Shown here: in pieces, positions 11,772-22,619 of the stretch | How positions within the stretch are numbered: the first letter of the stretch is position 1 | How the letters are laid out: every line of letters starts with the position of its first letter | Origin: Halisarca cf. caerulea | Taxonomy: Eukaryota; Porifera; Demospongiae; Chondrillida; Halisarcidae | Assembly: GCA_963170055.1 (NCBI GenBank) | Contig: CAUJGJ010000444.1 | Coordinates: forward strand, 5,735,118-5,799,117 | Length of the DNA: 64,000 nt | Reading direction: 5' to 3' | The notes under the pieces: generated by a model | What the model was told of the DNA's origin: nothing | Databases searched by the model: none | What the model saw: the letters and a program-made list of their open reading frames with translations, nothing else | Translations under genes and position numbers: made by a program

Positions 11772-13507
11772 ATGGATTGTACTGGAGCATGTTTCTCGCC
11801 AGTGGGTTATTCTCTGACTGGTTTTCTCAACAATACCCAGTTTACTCCTCAAATGGCTTCGTTTGATGGACAGTCCAGTCTAAGCATCAGTCAGAAGTTG
11901 GATCATTTGATACAACTTACCACAACTCAGGCTGAAGAACTGAACAGAGCTAAGTCTTTGCATGAAAGCTCTAAGCAGGAAATAGTCAAGCTAACTGAGA
12001 AGGTAACTAATTTAGAAGAGCAACTCACTAGAGATGGCACACAGCAGGGAACCAACTATAAACTCCCTCGCAAAATATCGGTAAGTAATTTTAATACATT
12101 GTATAATTTATTATTACATTTAATTAGTCAGAATATGGACATCGCTGTAAATATGATAATTAATAAACAATGTCATACACAGAACTCGGTCAAAGCAATT
12201 CACTCTGCCTCCAAAGAAAAACAGTTTGATGGACAAAAACCGTACATATATGAATGTTACAGCACTGCATAATTCATATTATTATACTGACAATATTGTG
12301 ACTGGCATACAATTATAGGTATAGACATGAAGACAATGAGCAAGTCACAGAGCATTTGCTTCAACAATTAAAAGACAAGTATCCGGAAGAACATCCTTCT
12401 GTTTTCAAAAGTGAGTCTGCAATGACTCAAAAGACTGGAGTCACTTTTAGCTGATATTACTAAATTTCTTTATCTATGTAATGCCATGTCTTCTTTCTAC
12501 CATTACGTTAACTGCAGGGGCCATTCACAGGTACTACGAGAGTCGTAGACGCTTAGTCAATGACTCTAAACCTGAGCATCACTCTATTGCAAAAGCTGCA
12601 AAGAAAAGGGCAAAAAGAAAGCAAGCAAGACAAAACGTAAGACATGCCAATCCATGGTTTAAACATCTAGATGGTTCATTGACAAATGAATAGGCATCAC
12701 AACTAGGCATTATGATCGTATTAATTGCTAGTAATAATGATAATAATATTATGGTGAATAAATTTCAAATTATTTTTTGTGCTTTCAACCATTTACGTAC
12801 ACTGACAATGTTCGTCAGCATCAACTACCATGGCTATCAAAAAGTGAGCTAAAGACCTGGTCCATATTTAAATGAAAGGCTGTCAAGAGCAAATGGATGG
12901 AGTTATCACGGGAGTACATGACTGAGGAGAGTGACTCTAATAACACTGACTATGTTCTCCAACATCAACTGCCATGGCTATCAAAGAGTGAACTAAAGAC
13001 CTGGTCCATATTTAAATGAAAGGCTGTCTATTATGTTTTACCTTTGTATTACTATAGAAGCTACAAAATTGAAAACAAAAACTTGATGAAAGAAGAGCAG
13101 GTAGTGGCCACCCGAGAGAGAGGCCAAGGATTCTTTCTACACCATCACGACAACAACCACCTGAAGGTAGCAAAAGAATACCTTGGGCTTTATCGAAGAG
13201 ATGGTCGTCGAGGACAGTGAGTGATTCTGAAAATGCAACGGACTTGACAACGACTGATACAGTAACTACAATAGACTACACACCGCACACGGCTGACAGC
13301 TCCAGCACATCCATCACCATGCCAATAATTGCAAGCAGCAACGGGACGACTAACAGCAATGGAACGACGAGCAGCAACGGAAGCACCAACAGAACGACAA
13401 GAAGCACCAAGAGAACGACAAGAAGCACCAATAGAGAGACAAGCATCGATATTAACAGAACAACAAGCACGCCACACACACTACGTAGGACAAATCCACA
13501 AAGAATT
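11772..13507 (+). pseudogene. Multi-exon coiled-coil/basic protein of unknown family
   Basis: Exon 1 (11772-12079) encodes an N-terminal region and a coiled coil (LTEKVTNLEEQL), ending KLPRKIS before a GTAAGT donor. Exon 2 (about 12319-12410) encodes RHEDNEQVTEHLLQQLKDKY and ends before GTGAGT. Exon 3 (about 12518-12638) encodes HRYYESRRRLV and a strongly basic KKRAKRKQARQ tract before a GTAAGA donor. Later exons encode EWMELSREYMTEESD, a QLPWLSKSELKTW segment (12945-13013), and a tail from 13090 (SGHPRERPRILS, then PWALSKRW) running to the stop at 13507 with many Asn/Thr repeats. A TGA lies in frame near 13065. The layout recalls lineage-expanded sponge and cnidarian proteins without assigned function. 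It may be a host gene relic or transposon accessory gene. Confidence 0.45.
12799..13029. repeat. Duplicated ~86-bp exon segment
   Basis: Bases 12799-12885 and 12945-13029 are nearly the same: CACTGAC(A/T)ATGTTC, then CCATGGCTATCAAA, AGTGA, CTAAAGACCTGGTCCATATTTAAATG and AAAGGCTGTC. The intervening 59 bases hold the rest of the exon encoding SREYMTEESD. It looks like a local duplication of an exon end. Confidence 0.8.
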
Positions 13508-13510
13508 TGA

Positions 13511-14190
13511 TCCGACGATGTGAACCTGTCCTCCATCGCTTCATCGGAATCTGATTCAGAACATAGTTCATGCTAACAACAAACACCATACCTTTCATTT
13601 TCCTCGGTTTTGTATAGCTCAGTCTTTGTGTGTAGTCATGCAAGGTGAATAATCAGTATAGTTCTAAATCTACTGAATATCTATTCGATACCAAAACGAT
13701 CCCATGCAAACTATAAGGTCCAAGCCAGCTGCAGCTGCATCTTCGTGCTTCGTAAAGGCGGAGGGAACGAATCCGTAATAATGGAAAGTACGGACAAAGG
13801 TGGACGATACGAATGGCCTCCGTTTACTTCAGGTGGTCCCATCACGGTAGAAACGGCCATCGTCTTCGTAAAAATACGATGGTCCGTGTTATTACGTAAC
13901 ATTGAATTATACGGACTTAATACGGAATAATTTCGGGCCGTAATTCGACCCCATTTTTCCTGTGTAAAAGCCAAGATTTCTACCACCGCCTTTTTCGATA
14001 AAGTTTTCTTGTCGAACAGAACTGTCTTTCCAGGCTAAGTCACGTGTTGTCACATGTTCCGTGAACATCTTTCTCGTATACTCACGTATATGTCCCGCTT
14101 GCAAATGATATCATCACCAAAACAAACTATAGGCGTGTGACAAACCCACGCGTTGCCCACTATAATGAAATTCATTTGGTGAGGCCAGAT
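13511..14190. other. No gene seen
   Basis: Non-coding, with several ACGG/CCGT-rich words (13780-13960) but no clean repeat or domain. Confidence 0.4.
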
Positions 14191-14194
14191 AACG

Positions 14195-15648
14195 TTGCAC
14201 TTTTGGCTGGATTGGGACATAACATACCTGCATAATCAAAAAAAAAGAATCCACAGAAATGTGAAAAGAAAGCCTTCAAACACATGTACACCTGCACAGC
14301 TTGAAGATTTGGCTAAGTTCCTGGACAACATAGCAGAATCACATGCAATGCCCTACCTGGTCGTATGCCAACACATAAGGACTCCCGAGTTTTGTTGCTG
14401 CCCACAGACATGACCAAAGCAAAGGTTTTCGGACTGTACACAGAGTCTTGTGTACGTGGACATACAAAGCCAGTAGGTTGTACAAAATTTTACACCGTCT
14501 GGAATGGAGTTCGACCATACATAGTAACTATGAAGCCGGCTGATGATCTCTGTATGGAATGCCAGACCCACTGTAGATTGTTGAAGAACTCTGGCCATCT
14601 GACAGAAGCTGACAAGGAACAGAGATTGAAGGCATATATTGATAATTTAGAATTGGCAAAGCAGGAGAGAGCACACTACAATTTGCAAATCACCAATTGC
14701 AGAGAGCTAGCTCTGAGTCATCCATCTTCGCACTCTCCTCGTGTGAGCCAGATGCATTATTCATATGATTATGCACAGCAAATCCATTTCCCAAACAACC
14801 CTCTACAGCCTGGCCCTGCCTATTTCCCCACAGCAAGAAAATGCCAGATTTTTGGCATCTCATGTGAGCCTTTGGGATGGCAGACGAACTACCTCATTGA
14901 CGAAGCGGACAATGTTGGTAAAGGGGCTAATGCAACCATCAGTCTTCTCCACCATTTTTTAGACAACACAGCTGCACCATCACCTGAGATATTTTTATAT
15001 GCTGACAACTGCATTGGGCAGAATAAAAATAATGCCTCAATGCAGTATCTCTGTTGGCGAGTACTCACAGGAAGACAGGAGCGCATTACCATCTTGTTCA
15101 TGCTTTCTGGGCATACGAAGTTTGCACCAGATAGACACTTTGGCCTCATCAAGAAGACGTACCGGAGAACCAGAGTGGATACTATGAAATGCATACAAGA
15201 TGTCGTGAACAGTTCGTCTCACATTGGTGCCAACAAAGTTCAGCTGATACGAAGCCTGACAGGAGAACAGCTGGTCCATTTTCATGACTGGTCTTCTTTC
15301 TTTCGGCAGTACTTCTCTTCCTTGCCCAATATTACCTCCTTTCATGTATTCCATTTTGATGCCAAGTTCCCCGGAAAAGTATTTGTGCAGAAGACATCTA
15401 GCCATCCAGCGGAGGAGCACACCATTCTCCATCCATCAACTCAGCTGCCATTCCCACCTCAATTACCTGATGAAATCCCTACACCAGGTCTCACGCTTGA
15501 ACGTCAGAAATTTTTGCATGATAAAATTAGACAATTCTGTTCATCCAACTTTGCTGCTGATGTCACCTGTACACCACCTTCATCACTGGCTACTAGCAAA
15601 TGCCCCACATCTAGGACTGCTGCACCAACTAGTAAAAGATCTCATAAT
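14195..15648 (+). pseudogene. DUF7869-type putative transposase, one frameshift
   Basis: The main open frame (ATG 14365 to 15648, 428 codons) carries the DUF7869 signature: YDYAQQIHFP, then FLYADNCIGQNKNNASMQYL, FMLSGHTKFAPDRHFGLIKK and a DWSSFF segment. The Asp/Asn residues in these motifs are likely part of an RNase H-like catalytic centre, as supposed for this expanded family; that role is inference. The upstream part (14195-14350) in another frame encodes the preceding conserved region (LAKFLDNIAESHA), which continues after a shift near 14346 as LPGRMPTHKD. An intron is not needed to explain this, so I call a one-base frameshift. C-terminal residues are Ser/Thr/Pro-rich. No terminal repeats were found. 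Confidence 0.7.
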
Positions 15649-15651
15649 TAA

Positions 15652-16046
15652 ATTGCTGAACACGACGTGTAAATTCGTAGTTTTTAAATTAGTTAAACTT
15701 ATTTTGCATAGCTTTGTTAACCTAAAAAATATCTTCTAATCTATCAAAGAATCTACTTGTGCACCATACACTGCAATTAAACTGCTAATAGAAGCTTCTT
15801 ACTCAAACTTCAAGCAACATTATGAATATTCATAGTGTTAATATTCATAAAGTATCACATGAATATCATTACCGTTACTATGAACTATTCATTAACAATT
15901 TTCCATTTCCATTTCTACTACAATGAATGGGTATGGGACCCTGAATTATCACCAGGACCTACATTTTGCATAAATACTGCGGCAGCAGCGAAATGAAAAA
16001 TTAAATTTTCAACACACAAATACATGTTTTCCTGTGAATGGTCACA
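15652..16046. other. No gene seen
   Basis: AT-rich DNA with repeated GAATATTCAT words near 15825-15870; no coding signal. Confidence 0.4.
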
Positions 16047-16353
16047 TACCATATTGGTATTTATATTCGCGACACTTTATTTTCGCGAATTCCTGTAGAA
16101 TGTCTTATAGCAAAATTTTCGCGGAGTTTAAATTTCGTGGGTTGCATACCCACGCGAAAATATAAATTAGTATGCATAGTAATAAAAGACACTCCGGAGA
16201 CAGACTACACGCCTATAGACGACTTCAACATAATTTATTACGCGCAATAATTGCGTAACAACCGTTGCTATCCGCCATTTTGGTGGTCAAAAACGTGTAC
16301 GTAAAAGGCTGACCACCATTCGGTAACCGTTTTGATCGGACAATCTCTGCAAG

Positions 16354-17995
16354 ATGCCACAGACTTGCTGTGCTTTTGGCTGTACTAATAGGAAGACTAA
16401 GGATAGCCAAAAGAATTTTTTTCGTATCCCAGCCGATCCCAATCAACGAGAGAGATGGATCGCTGCCATTAGTCGCGACAACTGGACTCCTACAGAATAT
16501 TCAAGACTATGTAGCGACCACTTTATAGAAGGTAAACTCTATGTATTAATTTATCTAAAGATTATAAAAACACGTTTAGCCTACTACTCAAATTCATTGT
16601 AAATGTAAATTTATTTATTGTACGTAGGTAAGCCCTCTCTAAAGACAGCCGACATCCAGACTATGCTCCGAGTATCTTTTATCGTAAGAAGACCGAGTCA
16701 AGTTCCAGTTCATCTTTAGCCCGTTTTGAGAGAGCCACAAATCGAGCAAAAAGGCAAAAAAAAAAATAGATGATGCCAGCAATCAGGCTAAGAAGATTAA
16801 ACCATCGGATTTGTTGTCAGATGATGACAGTACTAGTGAGGAGAGGGCTTCTGGACTACAGTCAGACATTTTCACTGAGTGTGAGCAGCTTAAACACAGG
16901 CTTGATCATCTAGAAAAACAGATCTCCCAGCTTGCGGAGAGAAATGAAGAACTGCAATCTGAAAACCAAAAACTTAAGTTACAGAAGATTGCACTGGAAT
17001 TGTCCTTGACTAGCATCCGTGCTGAATTATCACAGATAAATGCGGAGAACAGTATATTGAATCAGTTGAGAGATTCTCTAGAATCTCAAGTTAAAAGGGA
17101 AAGGTTTGGTGGAGAAAGTATCAGAGATGACGATGCCAAAACCTGTTTTTATACAGGACTGCCAACTTTTACATTGTTCATCACACTGTTTAATATTCTC
17201 AAGAGTTATGCCCAAGTTGTGCCTGAGTCTAAAGGCATGGATGAGTTCTTTGCTGTTCTTGTAAAGCTTCGACTGAATCTCCCGATGAAAGATCTAGCGT
17301 ATCGTCTGAAGTGTAGTGAATCCAATTTTTCGAACATCTTCCACAAGTGGCTTCATATTATGCATCACAATCTGAGTCAACTGATAAAATGGCCTGATGG
17401 AGAAACATTACGAGTTAATTTACCACCATCTTTCCGTAAACACTTTTCCAAAGTTAAATGCATTATTGATTGCTTCGAGGTGTTTATTGAGCGCCCTCTG
17501 TCTTTTGCAGCTAGAGCAGCAACTTATTCCAACTACAAAAAACACAACACAATAAAGGTTCTAATTGCGGTTTCACCTACAGGGTCAATTGTGTACATCT
17601 CAAATGCATGGGGAGGCAGAGTGTCAGACAAAGTAATTACACAGGAGTGCGGATTCTTAGATCACATTGAATATGGAGATGTTGTTCTGGCTGACCGAGG
17701 ATTCAACATTGCAGATGAATTATCCATTAGAGGAGCTGCACTTGAGATACCATCATTTACAAGAGGAAAGATGCAGTTGTCTCAAAAGGAGGTTGAAAAG
17801 TCCCGTCAGCTATCACGAGTAAGAATACATGTTGAACGTGTAATCGGGCAACTTCGCAAGAAGTACAAAATCCTCCAGGGAACCTTACCTATTACTCTCA
17901 TCAAGAGACCATTAGATACAGGCAATATTGCAACAATTAATAGTATACTTGTAGTAACAGCTGCTTTGACCAACCTTTGTACTTCTGTTGTGTGA
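16354..17995 (+). pseudogene. ISL2EU transposase: THAP finger + coiled coil + DDE_Tnp_4
   Basis: ATG 16354 opens a C2CH THAP domain (CCAFGCTNRK, RWIAAISRDNW, LCSDHF). Exon 1 ends at 16531 (donor GTAAAC) and exon 2 starts at 16628. Early in exon 2 there is a two-base slip (CTCTCT near 16635) before HPDYAPSIFYRKK, and a one-base slip in an A11 run near 16765. After that the frame is open to 17995. It contains a coiled coil (16860-17080), an HTH_Tnp_4-like helical region (VLVKLRLNLPMKDLAYRL), and the DDE core: IIDCFEVFIERP (Asp), VVLADRGFN (Asp) and RIHVERVIGQLRKKY (Glu). Apart from the two slips in simple sequence the protein looks complete. It faces the nuclease gene, whose stop lies about 78 bases away. 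Confidence 0.8.
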
Positions 17996-19881
17996 TCATG
18001 CTTAAAGTACATGTATACATGTGTCATTTAATTCAAAGTTTATGTTTTAAATGAAATTAATTCAGAAGTTATGTCAAAGTTTGTTACATTGATCACAAAA
18101 CCAGTCTCCCTTGGGTTCACTATGGAGCCCCACACATGAGAAGTGGAACCAAGTAATTTTACAGTTCGGTCCATCGCAGGCAATCATTGTCCCAAATTCT
18201 TCCTGGTTGCATAAACAGAACTTGTCTAGCTCGGTAGTTTTATCTGTATTTCTTGCTCCTTCAAGTTGTCTTGTCAACAATTCCGGAAGTACATAATGAA
18301 TGAAAATCTTCTCCAACTTTGGTGAAATCGCTTTATAAAACTTGTCATCTCTTTTGATCCTTTCCACATAGATGTCCTTTGTTGTCCAACACACAAAGTC
18401 ACAATATGGCTTCTCACACACTGCCATTTGTCCTTGAACCTGGTAGTAGTAATCGTGGCTGTTTATCAAACAAAGCTTACCATCTCGGTCAGTCTTCAAA
18501 TAAAAACTGTTATCATTGATGGAGGACAAGACTACATCACAGTACTTGTATGGACACTTGATCTCAACAAGTCCTTCTCTGCAACAATCACAGGACACAA
18601 AACCATCTGGGGTTGCTCCCAAATGGGGATACTCAGAATGCAGGCACAATCCTGATTTTGCAACTGAGAAATTTCTATGTTGGTTTTTCATTGTGTTAAT
18701 ATATGCTACTCTAGCCCGGTGTTCATTTTTTCGACCCCAGTTCAAGGCTGGAATGGACGGACTGATGGAGGTGTACTGCATGATGTTTTTAATGAGTGAC
18801 GTTGGGTATGTGCGTTCAGCGCACCGGGCAACTCTTCCGAATACAGATGCAGTAATGCGTCCTTTTCGATGATCATACCACAGACTGGAATTTGATTGTT
18901 GTTTAGTGGACTTTTCAAGAAAAGCAGCTTCTTCTTTTGTGAACTGGATATCATTTAGCCTGCATTGACTTACTTCTGAAAGTTCGTCTTCACTGAGGTC
19001 CAAATACTTACTATCATACAATGAAGTAAGAAGAGGTGGCAAATTCGGTTCATCTTCCACTTGAGATGAAGGCTTGGTTTGTGGAAATCCTGGGACTACA
19101 GAAAAGACAGCAGCAGATAGATGTACTTTGTAAAGAGTGGTAAGAAGTGCTTGCTGGTCAACAGGCGGGGCCAAAGATTTTGCTTGTTTAGTAGGAGGAG
19201 GACCATGCACAGTTGATTCTGAACATTCCAGTGTGACTGTTGCTTCATTGTCTCGCTTGGGTTGTGCAAAATTTATGCTTTGGATTGGAGCTGGTTGAAT
19301 CTGTGCATAGATATGATACTTATTAACATGTTATAAATATCAGATTTGAGTTTACAAACATTCAGAATTATTAACATTGAGACTTAGTCTAACCTTCTTT
19401 GAGAAAACCTGATTCCACACACAAGGAAGGGATGTACAGGTTAGGGATGACACACCCAGACGAATGCAAGCCTCCACTTTAAAAAGCACAGCAGCTACAT
19501 GTGAGCACACTTCTCCCAACCTATAATTGAGAATGGGACCATGCAGAGTTGCAAAGCAAAAGCACATGGTAAGTGAAGCACTGCAGTATCATGCTGTTAC
19601 TCACCCTGTCATACATGTGCAGTGAGCAGTGACTATACACCCAGACGTCTTATCCACCGCCACCCAGGGTTCATGAGGCTTTTCAGAAAGGCGCTGAGAC
19701 GGATTTACCTTGGACTTCAAGATGCAATTCTTGTAATCCGAACCAAGATCGTGATAATAAATGGTGTGTACCCAGCCACTGTAGAAAAACATGAGAAGGA
19801 TGCGAGGTGACCGACGATTTATGTCGCGCTGGGTATCAGGTGAAGCAGATGCAGCTAATTTCACGTACCTCTTGTAGTAAT

Positions 19882-20100
19882 TGAGAAAAGGCTTGAACGG
19901 CTAGGTAGCATTGTAGTCAATGATCTTAGCGGAAATCACTAGCCAAAGGAGATTATTTACACCAAACGTTTCGGCAGCCAACTGCTACCTTCATCAGCAG
20001 TTGGCTGCCGAAACGTTTGGTGTAAATAATCTCCTTTGGCTAGTGATTTCCGCTAAGATCATTGACTACAATGCTACCTAGCCGTTCAAGCCTTTTCTCA
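19882..20100. repeat. ~104-bp inverted repeat at the PLE 5' end
   Basis: The arm starting TGAGAAAAGGCTTGAACGG (19882) is complementary to the arm ending CCGTTCAAGCCTTTTCTCA (20100), with a loop of about 9 bases (ACCTTCATC, 19986-19994). PLEs often carry such inverted 5' tails from their target-primed integration. Confidence 0.95.
19969..19997 (-). ncRNA. Hammerhead ribozyme core motif, 5' copy (reverse strand)
   Basis: On the reverse strand CTGATGA (19997-19991) is followed by a stem II candidate and GAAA (19972-19969), identical to the 3' copy. It lies in the left arm of the inverted repeat, so this copy is antisense to the RT gene. Confidence 0.55.
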
Positions 20101-22455
20101 ACAATCCGTGATTGTTATGGACAAGAGACTCTTCAAGCAACACGCTACTACATCAAGACTGCATGCAGGTTGGGTAAGCACAAACAGCACACAACTTTCA
20201 ACAGGAAATGTAGACGACACCACATCACCCCTAGATGCTTACAAGTTAAACCCCCTGTTAGAACACCAGAAGGACACAGGATAGCTGACAAGGCCTCCCA
20301 CCATTTTCTAGCAGCACGCATCCAGGAATGCTATAGGAAAACACGCCAATTAGAGACGGACCTGTTCTTCCAAAGACGTCAATTAGAATTCACCCTAGGA
20401 CCAGAACTCTTTGAACAATTAGAAGAGAAATGTATAGAACAGGCCCAGTATGAGTCCCAGAGATCAAAAACCATCCAGATTCGTAAATTTGATAACCTCC
20501 TCAATCACAGAAACACCAGGCAACCCCCTCCTAGCCAATGGGTAGTCAACCTGTCCTCCAAAGGCCTAAACCAGACCCAACAATCTGTCTTAGCAAAAGG
20601 CCTTAACTATGCCCTCCCCTCGAAACATATTCCCACTTCCAAAATTGTAGCCAGTGTCGAAGATGCCCTAAGAAGAACCCAGGCCACCCCAGATGTCATA
20701 GACAAAGCACGCACCCAGATCATAGGTGTTCTCAGTAAAGCAAAACCTTCAGCACCCAACCTTAGTCCACTAGAATCAAAGGCCCTGAGAGAACTCCGCC
20801 AAGATACCAGCCTAGTAATTCTCCCAGCAGACAAAGGTCGTGCCACTGTTGTAATGGATAAGAGCTCCTATGACACCAAGGTAAAAACTACGTTGTCGGA
20901 TACCACCACCTACAAAATCCTGCCTAAAGACCCCACCTCCTCCCTACAGCGAGAAATGAATGCCATTTTACTGTCCCTTAGACGGTCAGACCATCTGTCT
21001 GAGTCCCAGTATAACAAGCTTCGTAGCTCAGCAGGCCACATTCCTTTTCTCTACGCCCTCCCTAAAATCCACAAACCTCATGTCCCTTTAAGACCAATAG
21101 TATCCTTTGTATCCTCTCCAACCTACTGTTTGTCCAAGCACCTAGTTAGTATTCTCTCCCCCCTAGTTGGTAATACTGATCACCATGTCCGTAACTCATC
21201 CGAATTTGCCAAGTTTATCTCCTCACAGACCATAGCAGAAGATGAAGTCCTAGTATCCTTTGATGTGGTATCCCTCTTTACCAAGATTCCTACAGGCCTA
21301 GCTACCAGAGTTGCATGTCAACGTCTTAAGGATGATGCATCTCTCCCTGAGCGCACCTCCCTTTCTGTAGATGAGATTATATCCCTCCTAGAACTATGCC
21401 TTAATGCTACTTATTTTGCCTTTCGTGACACCTTCTATCAGCAGATTCATGGAACAGCCATGGGTTCACCTGTATCAGTAGTGGTAGCAGACCTAGTTAT
21501 GGAAGATGTTGAATCCAGAGCCCTAAGCACCTACCCCAATCCTCCAAAATTTTGGAAAAGATATGTAGACGACACATGTTGTGCCCTTAGATCTGATACT
21601 GTGCAGGATTTCCACTGCCACCTAAACACCATAGAGGATACCATCCAGTTCACATTAGAAAGAGAAGCCCAAGCCCAGCTAGCATTCCTAGATGTACTGA
21701 TCCTCCGGAATCCTGACAATACCATAGATACCACAGTATATAGGAAACCCACCCACACAAACAAGTACCTAGACTACTCTTCCCACCATCCCTCAGCCCA
21801 TAAGGCAGCTGTTGTCAGAACCCTCCACCATAGAGCCCAGACCATACCCTCCAATGCCAGTTTGAAATTGGAAGAACAGCAGAAAGTAGACAATGCCCTA
21901 GATTTAAATGGCTATCCCAGAAAAATGATCAACCGATTCTCCCAGCTTAGGCCGACCTCAGATGTCCCCTCACAGTCTACAACTACTAATTCCACCTATG
22001 CTTCAATCCCATATGTCAAAGGCACCTCAGAGGCCATTAGACGTATCCTTGCCCCACCAGATATTAAGACAACCTTTAGGCCAAACAATACCCTAAGGCA
22101 GATGTTAGTACACCCAAAAGATCCCACCCCACTACGGGACAAAGCAGGTGTTGTGTATAAAATCCCTTGTAGTAGCTGCCCCAGAGTTTACATAGGACAG
22201 ACTGGTAGGACCCTAGGACAAAGAGTTAAGGAGCACCAGCGTTCAGTTAGGGACAAGAAGATAGCCACATCAGCCTTAGCCGAACACTCAGAAAGAACAG
22301 GACACACAATAGATTGGACCCGCACAGAAGTATTGGACAATTGTACACACACATCCAAGAGATGCTTAGTGGAATCCTGGATGATCCAGAAGGAACCCTC
22401 ATCCCTGAACAGAGAACTAGGAACACTCCCCACAGTATACAAGACCTTGATGTAA
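20071..22455 (+). CDS. Penelope reverse transcriptase with GIY-YIG endonuclease
   Basis: The frame is open for 797 codons from a TTG at 20062; the first ATG is 20071, giving about 794 residues, a normal PLE length. The N-terminal ~230 residues are Arg/Gln-rich. RT motifs follow: LVILPADKGRATVVMD, FLYALPKIHKP, LRPIVSFVSSPTY, VLVSFDVVSLFTKIP, QIHGTAMGSPVSVVVADLVM, the catalytic YVDD in KRYVDDTC, and LAFLDVLI. The C-terminus has a GIY-YIG nuclease with the usual PLE Cys pair: GVVYKIPCSSCPRVYIGQTGRTLGQR, then EHSERTGH and a conserved Glu in VESWMI. The protein would nick DNA and copy its own RNA at the nick. No stop or frameshift is present, unlike all its neighbours. Confidence 0.95.
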   Translation: MLPSRSSLFSTIRDCYGQETLQATRYYIKTACRLGKHKQHTTFNRKCRRHHITPRCLQVKPPVRTPEGHRIADKASHHFLAARIQECYRKTRQLETDLFFQRRQLEFTLGPELFEQLEEKCIEQAQYESQRSKTIQIRKFDNLLNHRNTRQPPPSQWVVNLSSKGLNQTQQSVLAKGLNYALPSKHIPTSKIVASVEDALRRTQATPDVIDKARTQIIGVLSKAKPSAPNLSPLESKALRELRQDTSLVILPADKGRATVVMDKSSYDTKVKTTLSDTTTYKILPKDPTSSLQREMNAILLSLRRSDHLSESQYNKLRSSAGHIPFLYALPKIHKPHVPLRPIVSFVSSPTYCLSKHLVSILSPLVGNTDHHVRNSSEFAKFISSQTIAEDEVLVSFDVVSLFTKIPTGLATRVACQRLKDDASLPERTSLSVDEIISLLELCLNATYFAFRDTFYQQIHGTAMGSPVSVVVADLVMEDVESRALSTYPNPPKFWKRYVDDTCCALRSDTVQDFHCHLNTIEDTIQFTLEREAQAQLAFLDVLILRNPDNTIDTTVYRKPTHTNKYLDYSSHHPSAHKAAVVRTLHHRAQTIPSNASLKLEEQQKVDNALDLNGYPRKMINRFSQLRPTSDVPSQSTTTNSTYASIPYVKGTSEAIRRILAPPDIKTTFRPNNTLRQMLVHPKDPTPLRDKAGVVYKIPCSSCPRVYIGQTGRTLGQRVKEHQRSVRDKKIATSALAEHSERTGHTIDWTRTEVLDNCTHTSKRCLVESWMIQKEPSSLNRELGTLPTVYKTLM

Positions 22456-22590
22456 ACCTATATTTTCACCATCACTCACAATCTCTATTAACTCTATTCA
22501 TCACCCACAGTTAATATTATTCATTACCTCGCATCAACAACTGTCATACACCACTATTTAAGCTCAGGCACTGTCTCTTGTATCATACCA

Positions 22591-22619
22591 CTGATGAAGG
22601 TAGCAGTTGGCTGCCGAAA
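22591..22619 (+). ncRNA. Hammerhead ribozyme core motif in PLE 3' terminal repeat
   Basis: CTGATGA (22591-22597) is followed by a possible stem II (GGTAGC...GCTGCC) and GAAA (22616-22619), the order of the conserved hammerhead core. Hammerhead ribozymes in PLE terminal repeats are established. Stem III here is short and its pairing was not proven by hand. Confidence 0.65.

Noticed and set aside
13276..13536. Leucine/valine-rich reverse frame resembling a membrane segment
   Set aside because: Shadow of Asn/Thr (AAC, ACG, AGC) repeats of the forward gene.
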